DNA from: DATDVC01 sp964601125
GTDB taxonomy: Bacteria; Patescibacteriota; Minisyncoccia; Phycocordibacterales; WO2-35-19
Assembly: GCA_964601125.1 (NCBI GenBank)
Contig: CAZRKB010000027.1
Span: 1 to 6,054, forward strand
Length of the DNA stretch: 6,054 nucleotides
Reading direction: 5' to 3'
This document shows positions 1-4,785 of the stretch, piece after piece. The position numbers and the translations under genes are program-made. Within the stretch, counting starts at the first letter, position 1, and the number at the start of each line of letters is the position of its first letter. The notes beneath the pieces were generated by a model. It was not told where the DNA came from, searched no databases, and saw only the letters and a program-made list of their open reading frames with translations.

Positions 1-16
1 TCTCCTTCTGGTGAAG

Positions 17-45
17 ATTTAATCATAAAGGTATGAATATGTAAA
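17..45 (-). promoter_or_regulatory. Putative sigma70-type promoter of an off-window gene
   Basis: On the minus strand TTTACA (40-45) is followed after 17 bases by TTAAAT (17-22). The placement matches the promoter in repeat copy B, where the GTTCTAAC site also lies just upstream of the -35 box. The minus-strand ATG at 24-26 falls inside this promoter spacer, so it is probably not the start of the gene to the left. The -10 box is weak. Confidence 0.35.
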
Positions 46-53
46 GGGTTTTT

Positions 54-228
54 GGTTAGAACCTCACCTAAAATCTAAAACTGCTTTGCATTGTAAAAAT
101 AAAACTGGTTTTCATACAAAAAGCCGTCTCGTAATCTGTCTTTTAAAATACTCCGAGTTATAACCGCCCAAAATCGGAAAAACTAATAACATCTTAGAAA
201 AAACTCAAACTAGTATACTAATATGCGG
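54..228 (-). repeat. Diverged direct repeat, copy A: upstream regulatory module
   Basis: This segment aligns with 1173-1349 at a nearly constant offset of 1118-1120 bases. Conserved blocks are GGTTAGAACC at 54-63, the stretch from 104 to about 170 including GAGTTATAACCGCC at 155-168, and AGTATACTAAT at 212-222 followed by TGCGG. The best part (122-170) is about 80% identical by eye. In copy B the right end abuts the tRNA-Gly 3' end. In copy A a minus-strand ATCCGCA at the same place looks like a decayed tRNA-Gly 3' end. Copy B lies directly upstream of the 90-aa gene, so copy A probably lies upstream of a related or co-regulated gene beyond the left edge. Read on the minus strand it ends in a promoter-like pair. 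Nothing is coded here that I can support. Confidence 0.65.
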
Positions 229-297
229 ATTATCGGACGTTATCGGAACAATTTTAATGGAAAATAGATAAAAATGAAAGGCCGGTAAGTTTTAAAT

Positions 298-330
298 AAA
301 AAAAACCCCCACTTTGTAATGTGAGGGTTT
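298..330 (-). terminator. Rho-independent terminator of the 6S-like RNA
   Basis: On the minus strand AAACCCTCAC (330-321) pairs with GTGGGGGTTT (312-303) over 10 bp with one G-T pair and an 8-nt loop. The stem's 3' arm runs into an eight-T tract at 305-298. Confidence 0.88.
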
Positions 331-500
331 GGGCCCTGGAGTGTTAGGGCAACCTTACCAGGGGATTTGCTAGGTTGTCCTAGGCCTCATTCGGGAGACC
401 GCCTATCGCATTGTTCGGTGCGAAGCCTATTGAGGAGAAGATTGTGGTCGCTCAAGCGTTCTTGGCAAGTCCTCAAGGCACTACCTAAAACTAACGACAC
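298..500 (-). ncRNA. Structured small RNA, 6S RNA candidate
   Basis: A complete minus-strand transcription unit with no convincing ORF: a strong promoter at 505-532, about 200 nt of transcript, and a classic terminator at 298-330. The RNA can fold as one long interrupted hairpin. From the outside in, 491-501 pairs with 340-347, 475-478 with 353-356 and 465-472 with 363-370 (one mismatch). A large open middle region follows, with a small hairpin on its 3' side (370-374/379-383). The apical part pairs 431-435 with 385-389 and 419-423 with 406-410. Closing stem, central bubble with a small 3'-side hairpin, apical stem and a length near 200 nt are the hallmarks of 6S RNA, which binds RNA polymerase holoenzyme as a promoter mimic. 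Local hairpins such as CCCTGG/CCAGGG near 333-362 compete with this fold. The 6S assignment is inference from shape; the existence of an RNA gene is better supported. Confidence 0.5.
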
Positions 501-504
501 TACA

Positions 505-532
505 AGTATAGCAAACCTACAGAATTTGTCAA
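505..532 (-). promoter_or_regulatory. Strong sigma70-type promoter of the 6S-like RNA
   Basis: On the minus strand TTGACA (527-532) and TATACT (505-510) are separated by 16 bases. TTTGC immediately precedes the -10 box, giving an extended -10 (TGCTATACT). The expected start is near 498-500. This is the best promoter in the window, in keeping with a highly expressed RNA. Confidence 0.8.
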
Positions 533-605
533 CATAAAAATAAATTTTGTCAAACTGAATACCTAAAATATGTTGAGAAATAAGGAGATTTTGGGATTTA
601 AGAAA

Positions 606-636
606 AATTGAAAGGCCAAGTTTTTGAGACTTGGCC
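606..636 (-). terminator. Rho-independent terminator
   Basis: A perfect 8-bp stem GGCCAAGT/ACTTGGCC (614-621 with 629-636) has a 7-nt loop. On the minus strand it is followed by TTTCAATTTTTC. It would end the possible small RNA that begins near 743. Confidence 0.7.
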
Positions 637-743
637 AGTGAGACAGTATTTGTCGCCAACTAATGCACCTTAAGTGACTCAGAATGACCCTGATGGGTAC
701 TACCATTTAGGTTCTGTTCGCTTCTGAGGCTTGGTGGCGTACC
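606..743 (-). ncRNA. Possible small structured RNA of unknown class
   Basis: This gap between the 6S-like unit and the terminator of the 90-aa gene carries its own promoter-like site (748-757) and ends in a terminator hairpin (606-636), giving a transcript of about 135 nt. No good ORF fits. The RNA could form a long stem: minus-strand CGCCA near 730 with TGGCG near 655, CCAAG with CTTAAGG, and CTCAGAA with TTCTGAG (near 720 and 680), the last capped by small ATGG/CCAT or CCC/GGG hairpins. I see no SRP, tmRNA or RNase P signature. It could instead be an untranslated remnant, or a second terminator for readthrough from the gene at 845-1117. Confidence 0.3.
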
Positions 744-747
744 GATG

Positions 748-757
748 GTATAATAAC
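748..757 (-). promoter_or_regulatory. Putative extended -10 promoter
   Basis: On the minus strand TGTTATTAT forms an extended -10 (TGN plus TATTAT, 750-755). The -35 region 17 bases upstream (GATACA) is poor. The site lies downstream of the terminator at 794-834, so it would start a new transcript. Confidence 0.35.
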
Positions 758-793
758 ATAAAATATACGAGATGTATCGAACTAATGTACCAA

Positions 794-834
794 ATATAAA
801 ACGAAAGCCGCCCAGGACGAATGTGGCTTTCGTT
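794..834 (-). terminator. Rho-independent terminator of the 90-aa gene
   Basis: A perfect 10-bp stem AACGAAAGCC/GGCTTTCGTT (800-809 with 825-834) has a 15-nt loop and is followed on the minus strand by TTTATATTT. It starts 11 bases past the stop codon of the 90-aa gene. Confidence 0.8.
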
Positions 835-844
835 GGACGGCATA

Positions 845-1117
845 TCAGGTTTTGATTTGTTTGGGGTAGTTCTTGACCATCCTGTTGTTGAACCAAAGCG
901 TAGCAGCGAGGTGTTCTCCGGCTTTTGCGGATGCAAAAGCCCGCTGAACACATTCATCTGCCTTGATTATGGCTGAATTGTCATCAGTCACACCTGAAAA
1001 GATGACCGAGAAGCATCCATTGGCGTATTGGTCAAACAACGTTTTGTTTTTGGATGGGTCATGTTTCCTCCCACCCAAGACATATTGATCTTTGAAATCC
1101 TCAGCGGTGAAAGGCAT
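845..1117 (-). CDS. Hypothetical protein, 90 aa, unrecognised
   Basis: I do not recognise this protein. It is a soluble-looking, mixed-charge 90-residue product with no signal peptide or membrane segment. It has a charged N-terminal half (GGRKHDPSKNK at 15-25), a short hydrophobic stretch (GCFSVIFSGV, 34-43) and an Ala-rich, probably helical C-terminal half (CVQRAFASAKAGEHLAATLW, 56-75) ending in basic residues. The gene is well framed for something real. It has a promoter at 1139-1167, the Shine-Dalgarno GGAG about 10 bases before the ATG, and a strong terminator just after the stop. The upstream module is repeated at the left edge of the window, so a paralogue or co-regulated partner may lie just outside. 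Overlapping ORFs in other frames lack these signals. Confidence 0.65.
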   Translation of the reverse strand: MPFTAEDFKDQYVLGGRKHDPSKNKTLFDQYANGCFSVIFSGVTDDNSAIIKADECVQRAFASAKAGEHLAATLWFNNRMVKNYPKQIKT

Positions 1118-1138
1118 AGGATAATTTCTCCGTAGTGT

Positions 1139-1167
1139 ATATAACTACAATTGAAGTTCAAAGTCAA
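1139..1167 (-). promoter_or_regulatory. Promoter of the 90-aa gene
   Basis: On the minus strand TTGACT (1162-1167) and TTATAT (1139-1144) are 17 bases apart (TATATA with 18 is an alternative). The predicted start near 1132 leaves a leader of about 15 nt that contains the GGAG ribosome site. An operator-like GGCGGTTCTAACTC (1172-1185) lies directly upstream of the -35 box. Confidence 0.6.
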
Positions 1168-1172
1168 ATTCG

Positions 1173-1349
1173 AGTTAGAACCGCCATTGCAATCCAAGAT
1201 CACTTTGATTTACAAAGACAGAACTAGTTTTGGTTTAGAAAATCGTCTCTAATCTATCTTTTAAAACAGCCAGAGTTATAACCGCCAAAAGTACGGAAAT
1301 CTCAATAATAGATTCGGCAAATCGCAAGAAAAGTATACTAATGTGCGGG
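1173..1349 (-). repeat. Diverged direct repeat, copy B: leader module after tRNA-Gly
   Basis: This is the partner of 54-228. The shared marks are GAGTTAGAACCGCC at 1172-1185, ACTAGTTTT at 1223, the block from 1244 through GAGTTATAACCGCC at 1273-1286, and AGTATACTAATGTGCGG at 1332-1348, which runs into the tRNA-Gly 3' end. The two GTTNNAAC sites are about 101 bases apart here and about 102 in copy A, so spacing is kept while the bases between have drifted. The module fills the gap between tRNA-Gly and the 90-aa gene. No coding sequence is supported within it. Confidence 0.65.
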
Positions 1350-1414
1350 ATGGGGGAATCGAACCCCCGACCACAGTTTGGAAAACTGTTATTATACCAT
1401 TTAACTAATCCCGC
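1344..1414 (-). tRNA. tRNA-Gly(TCC)
   Basis: The cloverleaf is complete: acceptor GCGGGAT/ATCCCGC (7 bp), a short D arm containing AATGGTAT, anticodon stem ACAGT/ACTGT with loop TTTCCAA (anticodon TCC, Gly, reading GGA/GGG), and T arm GGGGG-TTCGATT-CCCCC. The discriminator is A at 1344. CCA is not encoded (the next bases are CAT), unlike the Ser and Arg tRNAs in this window, so CCA must be added enzymatically. The gene lies 62 bp downstream of the recG stop on the same strand. A TATAAA (1431-1436) sits 16 bases before it and may give it its own start. Confidence 0.95.
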
Positions 1415-1476
1415 TTCGTCAAGCCAAAATTTTATATGAAGGCTGACTTTTGGCCAGTCTATCATAAAAAAAGTCT

Positions 1477-3711
1477 TTACTCCATATGCACTGAGGTTTT
1501 TTGGGAGAAATGCTTTTGGAGTAGGGGATAGCGAGAAAGTTCAAGGTCGGATTCGATGATAGAACGAGCTTCGGTGCGTGCCGCTTCAACCATTTTTATA
1601 TTTTTTAGAGCTTCCATGGCAAGGTCGGATACTCCCCACTGTTTGGCTCCCGCCAGATCTCCTGTACCGCGTTGCTTTAAATCTTCTTCAGCCAGCTCAA
1701 AACCGTTTTTAGCGTTTATAAAAGATTTTAAACGATTGACCGTTTTGCTCGAACTGCTATCAGAAAAAACGAAACAAAACGGTTTGTGCGAGCTGCGTAA
1801 TACTCTTCCACGCAGTTGATGGAGCTGGGCCAAACCAAAACGTTCTGCGTTCTCGATGATTATAACTGTAGCATTTGGCACATTGACCCCGACTTCAATG
1901 ACTGAAGTAGCTACTAAGATATGATTTTTATTTTCTTTAAAACTCTTCATTATCTCTTCTTTTTCTTTGGGAGTATTTTTGCCAGTAAGGGCGGAAACTT
2001 TGAATTCGGGGAAAACTTTTTTCTGTAACCTCTCTGCTTCTGATTTTACCGACTTTGCGTTTATGATATTTTCTTTATCTGGGCCCGCTTCGCTAAAGCT
2101 TAAGCGAGGCGAGTCTGGATCGTTCACTCTTGGGCAGATAACATAGACCTGCCTCCCATTTTTTATTTCCGCTCGCACTTTTTCATAAACCGCGTCTCTC
2201 TCGTGATGAAGGACTATTTTTGTTTCCGGTATTTGCCGCCCTGGCGGAAGTTCATCCAAAAGAGAAAGATCGAGGTCTCCAAAAATGGTTAGAGCGAGAG
2301 TGCGGGGGATGGGAGTTGCCGTCATCGATAGCAAATGAGGTGAAAGATCATACCCATCTTGCAGAGGCTTTGTTGAGATAGATCTTTTTCGTAATTCCTT
2401 TCTCTGTTTTACACCAAAACGGTGTTGTTCGTCGATAATAATAAGCCCCAAATTTTTAAATTTTACAGTTTTTTGTATGAGGGCGTGAGTACCAACAAGT
2501 ATTGGTATTTCACCGTTCTCAACCCACTTTAAAAGTTGAGGTTTGGATATTTTTGTCCAACTTTCTTTTGAAATTTTAGAAGGAAATTTTTTTGCGCCAG
2601 AACCAGTTAAAAGTCCGATCTGTATTTTGTGGCCAGCTTTGATGCTAGACGAGTTACCGAAATATTCAATGAACGATTCAAAATGTTGTTGGGCCAAGAT
2701 TTCTGTGGGCACCATGTATGCCACCTGCAGAGAGCCGTATTCTTTACCTGCTGGTCTCGTGGTTACCGCAGCAAATGCGGCAGTTGCCGCCACTGCTGTT
2801 TTGCCACTACCCACATCGCCCTCAAGAAGTCTCGACATGGGAAAACCGGCTTTAAAATCGTTTAAGATGGCCTCTAGAGCGCGTTTTTGGGCAAAAGTAA
2901 GAGGGAAGTTGAAACCAGACACAAATTCCTGAAGCTCGGCTAAATTTTTAGAAATTACAAAAGTTTTCTCCTTTCTTGATAAGTAACGCTCTTTTTGCCG
3001 ATCAAGCTGGATCATAAATATTTCTTCAAAGGCAAATCTTTTCCTTGCCACTTCAATATCTTGTTTTTTGCGGGGCAAATGTATCCAAACTAGCGCGGTT
3101 TTGATGCTGGGCAAACTGTATTTTTTTAAAATCTCCTCTGGTATCGGGTCCTCAATTTTTTCTAAAATCCCGTTTTCTATAAGCTTACTTACTGCGTGAA
3201 ATATCCAATTTGAAGTAATGCCGCGGCTTTCGGGGTAGACTGGATGCAAGCTTTGATCGGCTTCTTGAAAAAGAGAGCCGCTAGTGCCCTCCGGAATTTT
3301 TGAAATTTTTTCAATTTTTGGATTTGAGAAATAAAGAGAACCGTCTTTTTTTAACGATACTCTTCCTTCTACTCTCACCAACCCTTCTTCGGTAAACATT
3401 TTTGCTATGTAGGGTTGGTTGAACCAAACCAGTTTCACCTTTCCGCTCGTGTCTTCTACTGTGGCACTCGATATCGCCATTCTAGAACGAAAAGTTTTTG
3501 AGGTTTCCAGATTTGAAATTTTGCCAAAAATAGTAGCGCTTTCGCCAGCTTCTAAAAATTCTATAGTTTTTGAAGCCGCAGCTTCTCCATAGCGCACCGG
3601 AAAATAGCGGATCAAGTCACTCGCTTTCCTAATACCCATTTTCAAGAGAGCTTTTTTTTGTAATGGATTTAAGCGATGCAGTTTTTCAATCGGCGTGTTT
3701 GGGTCGATCAT
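1477..3711 (-). CDS. recG: ATP-dependent DNA helicase RecG
   Basis: RecG is a superfamily 2 double-strand DNA translocase that remodels stalled forks, Holliday junctions and R-loops. At 744 aa it is slightly longer than usual (about 690). It has an N-terminal helical part (KKALLKMGIRKASDLIRYFP, 19-38), an OB-fold wedge (about 57-135), Walker A GDVGSGKT (298-305), motif Ia PTEILAQQHFESF (335-347), GTHALIQ (407-413), Walker B DEQH (427-430), motif III SMTATPIPRTLA (462-473), motif V ATSVIEVGVNVPNA (601-614), motif VI QLRGRVLR (632-639) and the C-terminal RG-G-L-G element (681-688, RGTGDLAG). Two points are odd: motif VI reads GRVLR instead of the usual GRVGR, and residues 533-544 look like a palindromic insertion at 2077-2118. 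The ATG shares its A with the TAA of the upstream small gene, implying translational coupling. I see no clear terminator before tRNA-Gly. Confidence 0.97.
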   Translation of the reverse strand: MIDPNTPIEKLHRLNPLQKKALLKMGIRKASDLIRYFPVRYGEAAASKTIEFLEAGESATIFGKISNLETSKTFRSRMAISSATVEDTSGKVKLVWFNQPYIAKMFTEEGLVRVEGRVSLKKDGSLYFSNPKIEKISKIPEGTSGSLFQEADQSLHPVYPESRGITSNWIFHAVSKLIENGILEKIEDPIPEEILKKYSLPSIKTALVWIHLPRKKQDIEVARKRFAFEEIFMIQLDRQKERYLSRKEKTFVISKNLAELQEFVSGFNFPLTFAQKRALEAILNDFKAGFPMSRLLEGDVGSGKTAVAATAAFAAVTTRPAGKEYGSLQVAYMVPTEILAQQHFESFIEYFGNSSSIKAGHKIQIGLLTGSGAKKFPSKISKESWTKISKPQLLKWVENGEIPILVGTHALIQKTVKFKNLGLIIIDEQHRFGVKQRKELRKRSISTKPLQDGYDLSPHLLSMTATPIPRTLALTIFGDLDLSLLDELPPGRQIPETKIVLHHERDAVYEKVRAEIKNGRQVYVICPRVNDPDSPRLSFSEAGPDKENIINAKSVKSEAERLQKKVFPEFKVSALTGKNTPKEKEEIMKSFKENKNHILVATSVIEVGVNVPNATVIIIENAERFGLAQLHQLRGRVLRSSHKPFCFVFSDSSSSKTVNRLKSFINAKNGFELAEEDLKQRGTGDLAGAKQWGVSDLAMEALKNIKMVEAARTEARSIIESDLELSRYPLLQKHFSQKTSVHME
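2077..2118 (-). repeat. Palindromic in-frame insertion within recG
   Basis: A stem of 8 bp (2087-2094 with 2103-2110, one G-T pair, 8-nt loop centred on AAGCTT) lies in recG. On the coding strand it is flanked by CCAGAC (2118-2113) and CCAGAT (2082-2077), a near-direct repeat exactly 36 bases apart. The 36 extra bases add 12 residues without breaking frame. Removing them joins VNDPD to KEN in a way that fits the expected run of RecG between motif IV and the following helix. Confidence 0.55.
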
Positions 3712-3968
3712 TACTCAAGTATAGTACCATCTTCAAAAATTGGAACTTCCGGTAAACCATCTCCTCCGGGGCATTGAAATTCACAGTTTGGCCCAGTGCG
3801 GCCCACATAACTTCCATCAGGGCAGAGCATGGCATCAGCAGTACAAAATACTTGCTCTGGTTGGTTAGGCTCGCTGTATTCTGTGGGTGTTGGATTGTAG
3901 ATATAAAGCAGTGCTCCTAGGATAAAAACCACTATCACAAATGTAAGTATTAAAGCTTTGTTTTGCAT
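3711..3968 (-). CDS. Small membrane-anchored Cys-motif protein, 85 aa
   Basis: The N-terminus is one hydrophobic helix (residues 5-24, ALILTFVIVVFILGALLYIY) after a short MQNK head, so the protein is probably anchored with the C-terminus outside. A Pro/Glu-rich linker (26-40) leads to C42-x6-C49-P-D-G-S-Y-V-G-R-T-G-P-N-C62-x3-C66-P, which could form two disulfides. I recall this motif as widespread in small Patescibacteria surface proteins; its function is unknown to me. The tail is acidic. The stop overlaps the recG start by one base (TAATG), so the two are co-translated. The start lies 28 bp after tRNA-Ser on the same strand, and no good Shine-Dalgarno sequence precedes it. Confidence 0.8.
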   Translation of the reverse strand: MQNKALILTFVIVVFILGALLYIYNPTPTEYSEPNQPEQVFCTADAMLCPDGSYVGRTGPNCEFQCPGGDGLPEVPIFEDGTILE

Positions 3969-3996
3969 GTTAATTTAAACTATTCTCGCAGATCAT

Positions 3997-4086
3997 TGGC
4001 GGAAGGGATGGGATTCGAACCCATGGAACCCTTTCGGGCTCAACACATTAGCAGTGTGCTGCTTTCGACCGCTCAGCCACCCTTCC
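3997..4086 (-). tRNA. tRNA-Ser(GCT)
   Basis: A class II tRNA of 90 nt including CCA: acceptor GGAAGGG/CCCTTCC, D arm with GCTGAGCGGTCGAAAGC, anticodon stem GCACA/TGTGT with loop CTGCTAA (anticodon GCT, reading AGC/AGT), long variable arm with GCCCGAAAGGG, and T arm ATGGG-TTCGAAT-CCCAT. The discriminator G (4000) and CCA (3999-3997) are encoded. It lies upstream of the small membrane protein and recG and could share their transcript. A weak -10 (TTATGG, 4095-4100) precedes it. Confidence 0.96.
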
Positions 4087-4140
4087 TTGATTATCCATAA
4101 CCCTACCTTATTTTTGCATGAAATGGACCTTTTTTCAAAC

Positions 4141-4170
4141 TTGCAAAGTATTAAAAACTTTATGACTATA
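4141..4170 (+). promoter_or_regulatory. Putative promoter of the DUF1905 gene
   Basis: TTGCAA (4141-4146) and ACTATA (4165-4170) are 18 bases apart. The predicted start is within a base or two of the GTG at 4176, which would make the mRNA leaderless. Confidence 0.4.
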
Positions 4171-4175
4171 AGTGG

Positions 4176-4472
4176 GTGAATAAGACTTATAAAATCAAGA
4201 ATAAAGTTTGGAGATGGCCCGGAGCTGGTGGTTGGCATTTTGTGTATGTCGATAAAAATTTAACAGAGGAACTTAAGAAAAAAGGTTTTAAGCATAAATA
4301 TGGCTCCGGATTTTTAGCGATTACGGCTACAGTAGGTAAAACAAGTTGGGATACGGCGCTATTTCCACATACAAAAGAAAAAACCTACCTCATTTCCTTG
4401 AAAGCTTCTATACGAAAAAAAGAGCAAATTTGGGAAGGGGACATGGTAGAAATAAAATTTAAGTTTAGGTAG
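4176..4472 (+). CDS. DUF1905 domain protein
   Basis: The 98 residues look like a stand-alone DUF1905 domain, a small beta-barrel family of unknown biochemical role. Marks are VWRWPGAGGWHFV (11-23), the helix NLTEELKKK (28-36), the strand and turn ITATVGKTSWDTALFP (49-64), the YLISLKASIRKKE block (71-83) and the closing EGDMVEIKFKF (87-97). The start is GTG: there is no in-frame ATG or other start before the stop at 4152, and the domain begins within the first ten residues. No Shine-Dalgarno sequence is visible. The gene diverges from tRNA-Ser and is followed 60 bp later by tRNA-Arg on the same strand. Only a weak AAAAGGCTTTTTTT element separates them. Confidence 0.88.
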   Translation: MNKTYKIKNKVWRWPGAGGWHFVYVDKNLTEELKKKGFKHKYGSGFLAITATVGKTSWDTALFPHTKEKTYLISLKASIRKKEQIWEGDMVEIKFKFR

Positions 4473-4488
4473 CTATAAAAGGCTTTTT

Positions 4489-4517
4489 TTGGTATTCTTC
4501 TCTTGAAATACTTATCT
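4489..4517 (+). promoter_or_regulatory. Putative promoter of tRNA-Arg
   Basis: TTGGTA (4489-4494) and TTATCT (4512-4517) are 17 bases apart. The expected start near 4524 gives a short 5' leader before the mature tRNA end at 4533. Both boxes are imperfect. Confidence 0.35.
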
Positions 4518-4532
4518 GAGTATGGCCGAAAG

Positions 4533-4607
4533 GCTCCCGTCGTTCAATGGATAGGACATGACTTTGCGGAAGTTAAAATGTAGGTTCGATTCCTACCGGG
4601 AGCACCA
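4533..4607 (+). tRNA. tRNA-Arg(GCG)
   Basis: A full 75-nt cloverleaf with CCA encoded: acceptor GCTCCCG/CGGGAGC, D arm GTTC-AATGGATA-GGAC with an A after GG (the A20 arginine identity base), anticodon stem TGACT/AGTTA with loop TTGCGGA (anticodon GCG), variable AAAT, T arm GTAGG-TTCGATT-CCTAC, discriminator A, CCA. GCG would read CGC/CGT. Most bacteria use ACG, edited to ICG by TadA, for these codons, so this anticodon is unusual. The 3' end of this tRNA is partly copied, direct and inverted, in the next 180 bp. Confidence 0.93.
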
Positions 4608-4785
4608 AATAGCGAAGCAATTTTGTGCTCCCGAGCAAGCAAACTGCTTTGCTTGCGTGTAGGAATCGAACAGCGGAATATGTTTTTTGTAGCAACAAAA
4701 AACTATGAGCTGGTGCCCAGACCAAAATTTTTTGACTGAAAAAATTTTGAGTCGAGGGAGATACTCCTACCGGGAGCACAAAATT
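4591..4785. repeat. tRNA-Arg 3'-end repeat cluster with three hairpins
   Basis: The tRNA 3' end (4591-4610) is repeated directly at 4765-4784 with 19 of 20 bases identical. Inverted copies of its acceptor end (4619-4633) and T arm (4659-4671, 13 of 13 bases) lie between, split by a hairpin. The arm 4619-4633 pairs perfectly with 4771-4785 and, after a small bulge, 4612-4617 pairs with 4788-4793. Inside this closing stem are hairpins at 4635-4656 (9 bp), 4682-4703 (9 bp), 4723-4749 (11 bp) and a short one at 4757-4767. No gene is supported here; the ORFs seen are antisense tRNA artefacts. It also covers the shared downstream region of tRNA-Arg and the convergent membrane-protein gene. Confidence 0.75.

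Noticed and set aside
1..26. Minus-strand ATG at 24-26 as the start of a gene leaving the left edge
   Set aside because: No ribosome site, and it falls inside the spacer of the inferred promoter, upstream of the expected transcript start.
387..659. 90-aa minus-strand ORF starting with TTG
   Set aside because: It runs through a terminator hairpin (606-636), the strong promoter (505-532) and the 6S-like RNA, and has no ribosome site.
660..957. Two ORFs (660-953 and 700-957) overlapping the end of the 90-aa gene
   Set aside because: They cross the terminator at 794-834 and are out of frame with the better-supported gene at 845-1117.
1423..1455. CCAAAA/TTTTGG pairing between recG and tRNA-Gly as a recG terminator
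   Set aside because: Only 6 A/T-rich pairs with a long loop and no following T tract in the right direction.
1235..1465. 76-aa ORF with a hydrophobic C-terminus
   Set aside because: It reads through the whole tRNA-Gly and into the repeated leader module; the GRGFDSPIPH stretch is tRNA T-arm sequence.
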